A DNA stretch of 64,000 nucleotides from Rhipicephalus microplus (Eukaryota > Arthropoda > Arachnida > Ixodida > Ixodidae): positions 86,855,317-86,919,316 of the forward strand of contig NC_134702.1 in NCBI RefSeq assembly GCF_043290135.1, in the 5' to 3' direction. Position numbers and translations under genes: made by a program. The notes under the pieces are model-generated. The model saw only the letters and a program-made list of their open reading frames with translations. It did not search any database and was not told the origin of the DNA. This document shows positions 23,423-34,257 of the stretch, in pieces; positions within the stretch are counted from its first letter, which is position 1, and the number at the start of each line of letters is the position of its first letter.

Positions 23423-23769
23423 ATCATGCCAGCAGTCACACCAAGTGAATAGCATCACAAATGTGCGATGGAGCGTTACTCAGCTATTATAATGACCAAG
23501 CCATATTTCATTATCATCATCAGGCACAGTATTGCTACAAGGCAGTGGGCATGGCCCCACCGTCGTGGATGAATCGAAGAGGAAGAAGCGGACTCAGCGC
23601 GCGCAAGGCTGGCAGCCCTGGTGGTTCTCACCTACTTGTAAATATTAGTAATACACTCATTTCTTTCTTCCGTGTGTTTGTAATCCCCGTAACGAATTCG
23701 TGGACATGATGGGTTACAAAGCGCCATACAACGGAGGTCCGCAGTGGTCGTCAAATCGGAGTTTCTGTG

Positions 23770-24827
23770 ATGAAACACGGGACTGATCCCACGGCCACCT
23801 CTTCATCGGCCTCGGCAACGCCTGCACCATCAACGGCAACGCCTCCACTGGCCCCACCCCCACCCACGTACGTGCTGACGCATCCGAAGCATCCAGGAAC
23901 GTTCTGTGGTACGGACGAAGTTGATGTCGACGAATGGATAGCCGACTACGAACGTACCAGTGCGCTCAACCGGTATGACCCGACTCTCATGCTGGCCAAC
24001 GTGCTGTTTTACCTGAAAGGCATGGCCGAAGTCTGGTACGAGAACCATGAGGAGGAGATCGGCAGTTGGGACACCTTCAAGAAGAAGCTTTGCGACTTAT
24101 TTGGGAAGCCCATCGGTCGAAAGGCGGCTGCGAAGAAGGAGTTGTCTATACGTGCTCAGACGTCCACAGAGCCGTATATCTCGTACATACAGGACGTGCT
24201 GGCTCTATGTCGTAAAGTCGACAACGACATGTCGGAGTCTCATAAGGTTGGCCAAGTCCTCAAGGGGATAGCGGACGATGCGTTCAACCTGCTAGTGTGC
24301 CAGAACTGTGTGACCGTCGAAGAAATTATTCAGGAATGCCAGCGTTTTGAACAGGCTAAAGCAGGCATATTTCAAGATCATTCACTCGACTGCCGAACAC
24401 CGCTGCAACGTCCTCCTGCGAAGATGGAGTGACCTCTCGTCGGCAGTCTTCGCCGGTGTCTGAAATTATGCGACTCGTCCAGCGGGAAATCGAAGCAATT
24501 ACACCTGCTCTTCCCGCCGACGGCCACATCGATTCGGAAGTACCTCAGGTTTGCTTGGCACAGTCGATTGTTCGGGAAGAACTCAGCAATTTGGGTTTCG
24601 ATGTATGCGCGGTTGCTCAGTCTCAACTAAATAGCTTCCGTTCAAGCTCGCCGCCTCGTCCCAGGTCACCGCCCCGGGAACGGTCGTATCCACGCTCTCG
24701 CAATCCGGCCGAATGGAAAACTGCGGATGATCGTCCGATCTGCTTTAACTGCCGCCGCATACGTCATGTCGCACGGTTTTGCCGCAATCATTGGTCTTCG
24801 TCCGAATGGTGTCATTGGTCTTCGTAA
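23770..24827 (+). pseudogene. gag: Ty3/Gypsy gag, decayed and without pol (element A)
   Basis: The first part (23770-24432) has a Pro/Thr-rich N-terminus. It is followed by a Retrotrans_gag domain with RYDPTLMLANVLFYLKGMAE, WDTFKKKLCDLFG and VLKGIADDAFNLL. These match the gag of element B (for example DPTLMLANVIFYLDG). The frame is lost near 24400-24430 and resumes in another frame to 24827, with IVREELSNLGF and a C-X2-C-X4-H-X4-C knuckle (CFNCRRIRHVARFC) at about 24739-24780. The glycine before His is replaced by Arg. No protease or reverse transcriptase follows and no LTR pair is visible, so this is a truncated relic related to element B. Confidence 0.75.
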
Positions 24828-24968
24828 CAGTATAAACATTTTTTGCGGCGATCCGTCAAGGTCGTAAAGTATTATGGTGTTCGACAGCTGAGTCGCCTGT
24901 CGCGGGAACGTATCCCGGATTTTCTATGGAGGCCAAAAATAGTCGAGGCCCATGTACTCGTTAAACAA

Positions 24969-25044
24969 CCACAGGAGGTAGAAATTTCCGGAGCCCTCCA
25001 CTACAGCGCCTCTCATAATTATAAGGCTATTTTAAGACGTTCAA
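24969..25044 (+). mobile_element. Ruka-type SINE, short 3' fragment
   Basis: GAAATTTCCGGAGCCCTCCA followed by CAGCGCCTCTCATAAT and TTTTAAGACGTTCAA is the 3' third of Ruka, in the sense orientation and diverged. Confidence 0.6.
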
Positions 25045-26166
25045 CACCAGCCATTATGACTTACGGCTACGCTGGTGCGTGCACACTTACGGACGTGCTG
25101 TGAATATACTGCAATCCTTCACAACATGAAGATTTAGGGTGAAGTAAGCACATCGCAATTACTAGCGATGTGCCCCCTGTGCTTTCGGAGAGCTTGCAAT
25201 GGCACATGTCACGCGCGACATTACTTTGATTGGATTCAGAGAACGTGTTACGCTAAGTATTTTTATGAGAAAATATTTCAACCTTCATTTTATTTCAAGC
25301 GGCGCATTGGCGGTGAGGAGTAAGAAGAAAGAATGGGCACAGCGCGTCATTTTAACCAGAACACAACAACTATTTCTACATATTACGATACGACACATTT
25401 AGTTAGAGAAGCCGGCTGACCAATGCCAAAAACAAACTTACGAGAAAAGTTTTTCGAACTCCTTCCCAGGTATGCTATAGCATCACAGAGGAATAATACA
25501 GGAGCATAAACAGGGCTTGAAAGCCCATCGATTTCTCTAGCTTGAAAAAATCTTGACGTTCGTCTAATTTTTAACCCCCACAACGTTCTGACCACGCATT
25601 TATATAAGTGAGCAACGGTGTTGTGTGATTATGCAAGCGAACGACCGAAAAAATCGATAACAGTGTTTCTCGAGAAGCTGTGAGTTTGTTGCCTTTTTAT
25701 TTTTGAGGTCCCATTTTTTACATGGATAAGCGCCTGCCATTCCTACGACATCTATGCATAGAGATAACATCTTTAATGAAATTCAGCTGTTTCGCAAACT
25801 AGATTACACAACTTCAGTTTAACATCACTATATTGATTAGGACATGGTGTTGTAATTCAATTTCAAACAAGGCTCCCCCTCAGGTGATCGATACCATAGC
25901 CTTGCGTCCAAAACTATATAGCTCTGGCAACTTCAGCTTATTTCCTAAACGCCAGCGGAAATCAATAATACCGAAAAAAATACGACGACGTTCTGAGCCA
26001 TTTTCCCGGCGCTTATCATGCTGCTTTTCCCCAAGGGCATGGGTTTAATTATGCGAAGCGCGCGGTTGCATTGATTGGGCTTCTGAGACCAATATTCAAT
26101 GAACATCTTGTCTTATTTCTAGTGGAATAAATTAAACACTTCCCACTCGAAAGTATTAATTCACAC
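25045..26166. other. Stretch without recognised genes
   Basis: AT-rich; no supported feature on either strand. Confidence 0.4.
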
Positions 26167-26393
26167 GTGGGTTTTAACGTCCCAAAACCACCACATGATT
26201 ACGAGAGACGCCGTAGTGGAAGGCTCCGGAAATATCGACCACCTGGGGTTCTTTACCGTGCACCCGAATATGAGCACATGGGCCTACAACATTTCCGCTG
26301 CCATGCGAAATGCAGCCGCCGCAGCCGGTATTCGATCCCGCGACCTGCGGGTCAGCAGCCGAGTACCTTAGCCACTAGACCACTGCGGCGGGG
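26167..26393 (-). mobile_element. Ruka-type SINE, full length
   Basis: The plus strand runs from TTTTAACGTCCCAAAACCAC through CACCTGGGGTTCTTTACCGT to GGTATTCGATCCCGCGACCT and CTTAGCCACTAGACCACTGC. Read in reverse this gives a tRNA-like head with box A (TAGTGGCTAAGG) and box B (GGGATCGAATACC) followed by the Ruka body. These internal promoters let pol III transcribe it, and mobility depends on LINE enzymes in trans. It encodes no protein. Confidence 0.85.
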
Positions 26394-26746
26394 TATCCAC
26401 GCTCGTAAGGAGAAATCATCATTTGTAATTTGGTGTGTATTGAGCTTTTTCGCTGTAAAGGAAATGGGTTATTCGCGACAAATACTTACGAGCAAAGGGA
26501 ATTAACTCCGATTAGATGGATTATATAGTAAAAAATTACTCGACTAATACTCCAAGACTTAGATAGAAAAGAATGCTAGTTCACAACTATTGATTAGGAC
26601 TTGAACAGAACGACACAAACAACGCTGGTGACCTGCAACTCTTTCTTAAGTAAGTATTAAATCACTTACGAGAGCTTATTGCTTTACGAATCGACTGTTG
26701 TAATGTTTCTTTTCGAATCAGTGAATGAAAAGGAGAGTTACAAATA
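26394..26746. other. Stretch without recognised genes
   Basis: Nothing recognisable on either strand. Confidence 0.4.
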
Positions 26747-26787
26747 GTTCTCGCACGCTTCAAGCACTTCAAGTGTGCGAGAACCTT
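26747..26787. repeat. Short hairpin next to the long palindrome
   Basis: AGTTCTCGCAC and GTGTGCGAGAACC form an inverted pair of about 10-11 bp around a short CTTCAAGCACTTCAA loop, just outside the left arm of the long inverted repeat. Confidence 0.4.
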
Positions 26788-26796
26788 TTTGATTCT

Positions 26797-28150
26797 GGGT
26801 TTTTCCACGCCAAACGTCCCCGCCATTTTGGCGACCATTTTAAATGTGTTGGAAAAAAAATTGTGCTGATTTATTGCATTAGGGAGAGTAAATTGCTCGA
26901 ATATTTCGGACAGAAAAATTTTTTGGTCGAGTTGTTGCTTTTGCAACTTCCTATAATGTCGTCTGAGTGTTGATTTGGAAAATATTTATTATAAAGGTGC
27001 CACTCTTTCCTTCTGTACCAAACTTTGTGTGTATGTTAAGTAAAGGTGATTATGTAAAGTGTTTGAAGCTCAGTGTTATTAATGCAATTATGCTGCTTCG
27101 TGCGCCTGAAAGAATTCAGCCAATTAGTGTTATGTTAACATTTTTACTGTTGCAATACTGCACTTTGTATGAATATCTGAACAATGAATACTTACTTAAC
27201 AAAATGTATAATTTGCAGGAAAAATACATTTTGACCATTCCATTCATCGATAATTACGGGAAAATATCAAAAATTTCACAAAGTCGAAATATTTGTCCAT
27301 GTTGAGTCGCGATTGGCACCTTGTAATGGTCCAGTTAGAAATCAACTTTAGACCCTTACTCAAAAGCCAATTCCCAGTTCTTTTTATGTAGCAAGTTTTA
27401 TCATGACATTTTTTGTATTAAGAAAGAAAATATTTGAAGTTACCCATTGACGACTATCTTTCCATTTGGTCATACCACAGCTTTTGCCTTGAATTTTCCT
27501 ATTGCCATCAATGGGAAATTTCAAAAATTAGTTTCTTCGTTAAACCAAAAAAATGTAATGATAAAATTTTGCTCATAAAAGAAAAGTTCATTTGTTTTCG
27601 AGTTAGGTTTAAAGGTGATTTCTAACTAAACCACCACATGGTGCCAATCGCGTCTCAATATGAAGAAAACTGTTGATTTTGTGATACTTGCAATTTTTTC
27701 GCCTAAATTCCGACAACTTAAGTGGTTTAAATATATTTTTTCTACAAAGTAGACCTTTTGCTAAGTAAGTATTCATTGTTAAGATATTCTTAAAAAGTAT
27801 TGCAACAGAAAGAAATGCAAACATAACTTATTTTAGCTGAATTCTTGGAGGCGCATGAGGCAGAAAATTGCAATAATATTACTGAGCTTCAAACACCATG
27901 CACAATCAACATTACTTAACATGCACACTCAATTTTGCACAGATAAAAGTGGAACTTTTAAAATAAATACTTTCCTAATCAACACCCAGAGGACATTCTA
28001 GGAAGTTCAGAAAGCGCTGAAGTGACCAAAATTTTTTTCTGTCCAAGTTATTCTAGCAATTTACTCTTCTCAATGCAGTAAATCACTAGAATTTTTCTAA
28101 TACATTTGAGATGGTCGCCAGAATGGCTGGGGCATTTGGCATGGAATGAC
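26797..28150. repeat. Long imperfect palindrome, arms of about 650 bp
   Basis: Left-arm segments reappear in reverse complement in the right arm throughout. GGCGACCATTTTAAATGTGT pairs with the complement of ACATTTGAGATGGTCGCC at 28103-28120. The ATTGGCACC block near 27310 pairs with GGTGCCAATCGCGTCTC near 27640, and CATTTGGTCATACCACAG lies near the centre at about 27460-27480. By eye the arms are roughly 75-80% alike and the central loop is short. No coding capacity is evident. It may be a foldback element or a hairpin-RNA locus. Confidence 0.7.
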
Positions 28151-28478
28151 CCTCTTGCGAAAGCGCTGAAAGCTACAAAGTGAGGGGCGGGAGAAGAGGA
28201 CTAGAACATGCTTCGCTTCATGAGCGCCCGTCTAACGTTGAGAGCTTCTTTTTCTGTTCCTTTCTTCGAACACGCGGCTAACCGTTAGTACTATCATGAG
28301 TGTACGCACAGAGGCGGTGGTGTGTGTGGAGGGGGCACGTGGCGGCACTTCACGGCAACCCTGGTAACTAAGCAGATCGCGAGGCTCATATCAGCCGAAG
28401 GCCGTAGGCTTCGGGTTGGTGGCATGATTTGTTTATAGAAGAAGGCACGATTGAGAGCAAACTTAAAAACCCAATTTT
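28151..28478. other. Stretch without recognised genes
   Basis: Slightly more GC-rich than its surroundings; no feature supported. Confidence 0.35.
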
Positions 28479-28490
28479 GAACTTTAGGCC

Positions 28491-28723
28491 GCCCCGCCGC
28501 GGTGGTCTAGTGGCTAAGGTACTCGGCTGCTGACCCGCAGGGCGCGGGTTGGAATCCCGGCTGCGGCGGCTGCATTTCCGATGGAGGCGGAAATGTTGTA
28601 GGCCTATGTGCTCAGATTTGGGTGCACGTTAAAGAACCCCAGGTGGTCTAAATTTCCGGAGCCCTCCACTACGGCGTCTCTCACAATCATATAGTGGTTT
28701 TGGGACGTTAAATCCCAAATATC
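28491..28723 (+). mobile_element. Ruka-type SINE, full length, with 12-bp target duplication
   Basis: The tRNA-like head starts GCCCCGCCGCGGTGGTCTAG. Box A is TAGTGGCTAAGG (28508-28519) and box B is GGTTGGAATCC (28547-28557), in which the usual C is G. The body runs through AACCCCAGGTGGTCTAAATT to GGGACGTTAAATCCCAAATA. GAACTTTAGGCC lies immediately before (28479-28490) and after (28724-28735), a perfect 12-bp target duplication that fixes both ends. It encodes no protein. Confidence 0.9.
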
Positions 28724-28735
28724 GAACTTTAGGCC

Positions 28736-29164
28736 ACGTGCTACGGCATAACATTTGGCTCGTGTGTTATCGCGAGCCTCGTATACCAATTGGCTCCGTC
28801 TTGTCACCATGCAGAAAAAGTGCTGATGGCCAATTAAGCTAAAGCAGTGTTAGTGGTTGTGTCATCTTCGTTCTTCGTTTTCTCACCCGATCATACTAAT
28901 CGCGTTAGGCTGTAGTTCGCAATTCTGTGCATGAAGTTGCAGGCTGAGTTTCTGCGCTGTCAAGTTCTCTGGGTACTAGAAAACGTTAAACGTCGAACAA
29001 TAATATTCCACAAAAAGACGTTGCACAAGAAAACGCTAGATATAATATAGGAGTTAATCAACATGTTAGACCTATAATTAACGAAGCTGCCTAACTGTGC
29101 ACTCACGAGAAAAAAAGTTGACTTGTGTGCTACGTTCCCTAGTAATATTGAAGTATCCCGCGTT
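28736..29164. other. Stretch without recognised genes
   Basis: No protein, RNA gene or repeat end was recognised. Confidence 0.35.
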
Positions 29165-29351
29165 TTTCGTCCGAAAACGCACGATATGATCACAAGAGAC
29201 GCCGTAGTTGGAGGGAGGGGTGCTTCGGAGATTTTGACCATCTGCTCTATATCGTGCACTGAAATCGCATAGTACACGGCCTCAACCATTTTGTCTCCAT
29301 CGAAACGCAACTTCCACGGCCACGTTCGAACACGCGAATTTCGGGTCAGCT
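29165..29351 (-). mobile_element. Ruka-type SINE, old diverged copy
   Basis: GAGACGCCGTAGTTGGAGG, GATTTTGACCATCTGC and TTCGAACACGCGAATTTCGG mark a degraded inverted Ruka. It ends at the tail of the next copy and is much more diverged than its neighbour. Confidence 0.55.
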
Positions 29352-29607
29352 TCGATTGATTGATCGATTGATTGATTGATATGTGGTGTTTAACGTCCTA
29401 AAAGCACCATATGATTATGAGAGACGCCGTAGTGGAGCGCTCCGGAAATTTTGACCACCTGGGGTTCTTTAACGTGCACCCAAATCTGAGCACACGGGCC
29501 TACAACATTTCCACCTCAATCGGAAATGCAGCCGCCGCAGCCTGGATTCGATCCCGCGACCTGAGGGTCAGCTAGCGAGCACCTTAGCCACTGATTTACT
29601 GCGGTAA
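29352..29607 (-). mobile_element. Ruka-type SINE with (ATCA)n tail
   Basis: The tail appears on the plus strand as GATTGATTGATTGATATG at 29360-29383. The Ruka body (GTTTAACGTCCTAAAAGCAC onward) and a tRNA-like head with GATTCGATCCCGCGACCT and CTTAGCCACTGATTTACTGC follow. Box A is partly degraded. It is inserted directly beside the older copy. Confidence 0.8.
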
Positions 29608-29814
29608 ACCATTTTTCTAGGTGCAGTTAACAATATTACCAAAATATGTCTCGCGCTATATTTGTTTGTAACAGCAACGTTCAGCCAATCCAAGTGAGCA
29701 ATATTTCATTATGAGAGACGGCTGCGCAAAGGCAAAGAAGTACCTAAGGATGAATAAGTTCATCGATACGTCAGCTGGTGCCTCTTCAGTCGTTCTTTCA
29801 TGAATATAAAAAAA

Positions 29815-30728
29815 ATCGGCAGATCCCCTGTAAATGACAATCTACGTCACGCGAAGCATGCAGGGGGAAGGTGACCATATTGTAATTTTTTTAGTGAGCG
29901 ACACGTCTTTAAATGACGCTAAATATATGTACAAATGTTACACGTACAGACATATGTTTAAGAGTTGTATATGTGCAGGCGATCGGTTGTTTGCGCTTGC
30001 GCAACAATGCCAACTGGAACATGCATATCAGCAATACCGACAGCTGTTCTGAAGCACTGATGCTCGCGAGAATGTTGGCCCTGTAATCTGCTACATAAAT
30101 CAACTTCAGCGCATAACAACTACCCACAATCGACGTTAACCCGACATGACGGCTGTATCAAAAGTGTACATATGTAATGTTATAAAATTGGGTAGGCAGC
30201 ACTGCAACCACTATTGGCGTTTCACGAAGATTAGCGTCTATTTCAAAAGTAGTTTCGAGACCTGGCGTAGCTCTGCGGTAGTAAAATGCTTCATTGCCAC
30301 GCAGAATGCTCAGGTTCTATTCCAGCTGGGACCCCGACATTTATTCTTTGCATTCGTCTGGTCGATGCTACCGATATCGGGTGTTTCTTAACGAAAATTG
30401 CCCTTGTGTGTTCTCGTCGTTCCTGGGTAGATACCAAGTGGCAATTACCTGTGGCACATACCCACGTACTAGCGGCACATACCCGCCTGCAGGTATGTGG
30501 CACTGCCTGTGGGGAAGTGTTTGACGACGTACACAACGGGATTGTGGCAATATTTATGTCTCAACCAACGCGTCATAATCAACAAATCATCTTATCCTCC
30601 CATCTTAATTTTGGTTCACGCCAAGTTAACAGGGTGACTACGAGGGCACCAAAACGTAAGAAGCTAGATAGACATATGGATGCGTTCAACGTCGCCGAAG
30701 TTCGCTAAGAAATGCTTCGCATTTAAAG
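29815..30728 (+). mobile_element. Family G repeat, copy 1, with a tRNA-like segment
   Basis: The same ~0.9-kb sequence recurs at 57228-58695. Shared landmarks in order are AATCGGCAGATCCC, CGCGAAGCATGCAGGG, CAACCACTATTGGCGTTTCA, GACCTGGCGTAGCTCTGCGG, ATGTTAATTT/ATCTTAATTT and the end AATGCTTCGCATTTAAA. The segment at 30258-30330 has tRNA-like box A (GTAGCTCTGCGGTAG) and box B (GGTTCTATTCC). A single AGATAGACATAT marks where copy 2 carries a long (GACA)n/(GATA)n array. It encodes no protein that I can support. Confidence 0.6.
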
Positions 30729-31124
30729 TCACGAAATATACACCTAAAGCGTCGTCAGTATTCTTAGAAAGAGTCTGGGTATTGATTAGATAATACGGAT
30801 TTCGTAAGGATTGGCTTAAGTTTATTGTTACGGAGAGTTTAGTCATAAATACATGTTTTCTGACAGTGCGGGCCGGGGCATTATTTAACGAGACATTGAG
30901 TCATACAACGTTTATAAGGAAAAATATGTAGCTAATTCTGATGACTTTCATGAGTGTTTTAAAGTATGTGGACATCTAACAGCACAGAGCACTAACGAAC
31001 GAAGAGCTTTGAAAATCCGGCCATAGATTTTTCTTTAGCGAAGGGGAGTAAACTAAGCAGAAATCGCGCATTCATTGATATGCTGAATCCTGTGAGTAAA
31101 GTTCGTTTGTTCTGGTTATTAGGC
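30729..31124. other. Stretch without recognised genes
   Basis: Nothing recognisable on either strand. Confidence 0.35.
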
Positions 31125-31366
31125 AAGGAAAAAATCACAGCATATCCACAGAGTGAATGATGATGACTGGGGGGAAGCTTCGGAGAGTTTTAACAGTAAA
31201 CAGTGAATCGTCCATCTGTCCGTCCATCTGTCTGTCCGTCCATTAGTCCGTCCATCTGTCTGTCCATGCGTCCGTCCACACCTGCTGAGTCAGTCCACAC
31301 CTGCTGAGTCAGACGAGCTAGGAGGGACAGACCGACGACTTTAGAAGCTTCGTCCCTAAAAGAAAC
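31125..31366 (-). mobile_element. Family E repeat, short inverted copy
   Basis: It starts with AATCACAGCATATCCACAGA and GAATGATGATGACTGGGG. A short (GTCCATCT) minisatellite occupies 31206-31285, followed by a direct repeat CACACCTGCTGAGTCAG at about 31276-31312. It ends with TTTAGAAGCTTCGTCCCTAAA. Both family-E ends are present, so this is a compact copy lacking the 230-bp body. Confidence 0.55.
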
Positions 31367-31411
31367 ACTTGCTGGGTGTCGTATGCATTTGGCTGTGAAT
31401 ATACTGCAAGC

Positions 31412-31704
31412 TGGTGGATTAGGGAACAAACGGGGGTCAAGGATATCATAGCTGAAATCAAGAAGAAGTGGACATGGGCCGGGCATGTAGCGCGTAGACA
31501 GGATAACCGCTGGTCGTTAAGGGTAACTAACTGGTTTTCCAGAGAAAGCGAGCGGGTTAGGGGGAGACAGAAGGTTAGGTGGACAGATCAGATTAAGAAG
31601 TTTGCGGGTATAAATTTGCAGCGGCAAGCACAGGACCGCGTTAACTGGCGGAACATGGGAGAGGCCTTAGTCCTGCAGAGGACATAGTCAGGCTGATGGT
31701 GATA
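31412..31704 (+). mobile_element. RTE-type LINE, 5'-truncated insertion with 11-bp target duplication
   Basis: ATACTGCAAGC lies immediately before (31401-31411) and after (31705-31715) the insert, so both ends are defined. The insert is one continuous open frame to a TAG at 31685. It includes VKDIIAEIKKKWTWAGHVAR, RQDNRWSLRVTNW and GRQKVRWTDQIKKFAG, the well-known carboxy end of RTE-like endonuclease/reverse transcriptases. A short TGATGG-type tail follows. Only about 91 codons remain, so it is dead on arrival but little decayed. The exact LINE clade rests on this carboxy motif alone. Confidence 0.75.
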
Positions 31705-31740
31705 ATACTGCAAGCAAAAGCTGTCTTTATTTTAGTCTCT

Positions 31741-31976
31741 TCACAGTCGAGGTATTGATGCTCCCTCTTCCAAAAGTTCACTTTCCCTCACAAGGCTTTG
31801 CACAGCCCCGGAATCGCCGGGATGACAAGCTTTCTGTGCATCACCTGATTTATCAATGCCTCCTTGGTTGGCAGGCAACATGGCGGAGGTGAGAGAAACA
31901 ATTGCGTTTTTATTTGATCTTTGCCATTCACCTCCCAATGTGTCTCCAGTATAAGGAATCACACTATATTATTTTT
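31741..31976 (-). other. Unrecognised 73-codon open frame overlapping an inverted repeat
   Basis: The minus strand reads IPYTGDTLGGEWQRSN from a GTG codon and stays open to a stop at 31741. There is no ATG start, domain or signal peptide. Its 5' end lies within a 34-bp sequence (31943-31976) repeated in exact inversion at 32548-32581. It could be a fragment of a dispersed element. I assign no function. Confidence 0.25.
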
Positions 31977-32547
31977 TTTGTTGATGTCTGTTGATGTCAT
32001 CGTATTTGCTAATGTTATTCCTGGCATCAAAGTTGTCGAGAATAATTATAAAAATAGCGCTTTCTTATAACATGATCCTGGCATCTGATAATTTACACGT
32101 ATACGTTCAGGACTTTTGCGCAAGAAGCAACAACATAGAGCTTTCTGTTGTATACAATGTATAGCACGCGTTCAGAACAGTGCGACGACGACCCAGTCCC
32201 TCTTTTGCTGCCTTTCGACGGTGCGTACAATGCGACGCTTTCTCCGGGAACGGGGATTAGGAAAATGCACCCGGAAGCACGTCGCATGTATCCCTAAAAG
32301 GCAGCGAAACGCTGAGCCAAAAGCTCCCCGTGCCACGCTCGAGGCGGAAATGCAACACGGGTCATCGATCTCGCGAACGCGAGCTTCTTCGATTATTCGA
32401 GCGGCCCCCGTTCTCGACGCATTTATTCTTTGTGATTTATGTTTGTTCCTTTAGTTCTCTTCAGCCGTTTGAGGAAAGAGAGAGACCCAGAGTTAGATAA
32501 ACAATGGAGGTGAGAATGGCACAGACATTAACTAAAAAAAAGAAAAT

Positions 32548-32581
32548 AGTGTGATTCCTTATACTGGAGACACATTGGGAG
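32548..32581. repeat. Inverted partner of 31943-31976 (34 bp, exact)
   Basis: AGTGTGATTCCTTATACTGG followed by AGACACATTGGGAG is the exact reverse complement of 31943-31976. The 571 bp between the pair contain no recognised gene. Confidence 0.6.
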
Positions 32582-32592
32582 AGAGAAAGAGA

Positions 32593-32593
<1 letters not shown>

Positions 32594-32655
<62 letters not shown>

Positions 32656-32663
32656 CGTGTGTA
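32594..32663 (+). repeat. (GT)n microsatellite
   Basis: A run of about 29 GT dinucleotides interrupted near its 3' end by GCGTGC, preceded by a GA-rich tract. The His/Thr frames on the other strand are translations of this repeat. Confidence 0.9.
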
Positions 32664-33505
32664 AGTAAAAGAGAAAAGGTGTGAGAAATGAGAGAGAGAA
32701 AAACACAGAAACACCATCACAGTTTCTCTGGCGCACCTGCGATCCTGAATTCGCGGATGCGGTTTTGGTTGTTTTTCCAGAGGCCGAAATGCCAAGCGCA
32801 TGCTGGATTCTGCCATGCCGACAAGTTGATCCGAGATAGCAGCAATCACGGGTGCGATTGCATCCGTGGCGACCAAGAGCAACGACTGAAGCTGACGCTG
32901 GAATATGTTTGATGTGGCAATGAGATCCCGGTAACGTAGTTCACGGAAGCGAAGCTACTTGTCGCCTCTCTAATCAGGGGTGTTCTCAATTTATAGATGT
33001 TATGCAACAAGAAATAAACGCATGCCTTCGAAAATGCGTTTTATAGTACATGTTGGACTTTCCATGTTGCCCACGAAATGACGAGAGTGAAGCTCACACT
33101 AACACCACTGATTTCGTGCCCTATACACCTAACAAAAAAGTAGTTCCTGTTTACGAAACGAAGGAAATAAAGCACTATGATTTTTTTATTCCTTTAAAAT
33201 ACTGCATTCCACACTTTAGTAACATCTCGTCATTTGGCATTACTGTACAGTTTTCGAATTCGTTCTTCTTAAGGCATTTGTCTTAGTTAAATTTTGGTGA
33301 AGAACGAAACCGAGCAGCAAAGCCACTCGTGAAGTGCGTAACGTACTCTCGACTAATTTCTCTGTTACAAAAAAAAACAAGATAATATAATCTCCAGATA
33401 GGTTGGCATGTTGGAACCCTCTATAGCCGTATCCAGAGTGATAGTTTCACGTATCCACAGTATAACTACAAGCTCAAGTAAAGCAAGCCTTGTTTAGCTG
33501 AAGGC
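32664..33505. other. Stretch without recognised genes
   Basis: No feature supported. The frame at 33050-33286 has no recognisable domain. Confidence 0.35.
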
Positions 33506-34257
33506 GACTTAAGTCTTTTTAGGGGCGAAGCTCCTTATAGCGACACCCGTTCGTTCCTCGTAGCCGTTGTAGTATGTAACAAGTATAACATTTTGTTTTC
33601 CAAGGTGGTGCCGGTGAGAGATTTCTTCTCTGCGTTGTTGAACAATAAAAAATAGTGCTCAATGTACATGCCATTGGCTGCTAATGGGGAATTAGAGACA
33701 GGAGCACTCCGCTTTATTTAACGCACACGCTGCGATTCCCATTAGCAGCCCTTGGCATGTACATAGAGCACTATCTGACAAGAAAGGGTTGCTACGTTAT
33801 ACTCGCTGGGTGTAAGCTCCTTAGTTTTAGAAAGGTTTAGCGAGCGTTGAGCCGCAGTGCCATGAACACAATGAACTAGTATGTACCATGAATGAACTCG
33901 AGGTGGTCAAAGGTGGGAAGTAGATACGAAGCGCAAGCCGTAAGTAGGTAAAAGCCAAATTCTCCTGTCTCTCATTTCCCATTAGCAGCCATCGGCAAGT
34001 ACATTGAGCACTATCTGACAGGAAAAGGTTGCTTCGTTATACTCGCTGGGCGTAACCTTCTTGGTTTTAGAAAGGTTTAGCGAGCGTTAGAGCGCACTGC
34101 CATGAATACAGTGAACTAGTATATACCATGAACTCGAGGTGGTTAAAGGTGGTAAGTAGACCCGAAGCGCAAACCGTAAGAAAGTGTGCGTGTGCCACCT
34201 CTCGTTTAGTGCTTGGAATGTCCGCTGGATGGCGATGCTTCTATATGGGGAATATAT
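33506..34257 (+). mobile_element. Family E repeat, 5' part, interrupted by Gypsy element B
   Basis: It starts with CTTTTTAGGGGCGAAGCTCC and carries two tandem ~230-bp bodies. Both contain GAGCACTATCTGACA, near 33761 and 34002, whereas the copy at 8678 has one. The sequence stops at the B insertion site (ATAT, 34254-34257) and resumes at 44568 with GATAAAAATATGCGAGATGG, matching the uninterrupted copy near 9090. Confidence 0.7.

Noticed and set aside
23490..23769. Possible 5' LTR or leader of the decayed gag at 23770
   Set aside because: No second copy exists in the window to define an LTR, and I could not place a primer-binding site with confidence.
28491..28563. tRNA gene
   Set aside because: Box A and box B are present, but the acceptor and anticodon stems do not pair and the sequence continues into the Ruka SINE body with a target duplication.
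31376..31400. Upstream extension of the LINE frame at 31412
   Set aside because: The target duplication places the insert start at 31412, so in-frame codons before it belong to the target by chance.
32461..32882. His/Thr-rich frame
   Set aside because: Translation of the (GT)n microsatellite.
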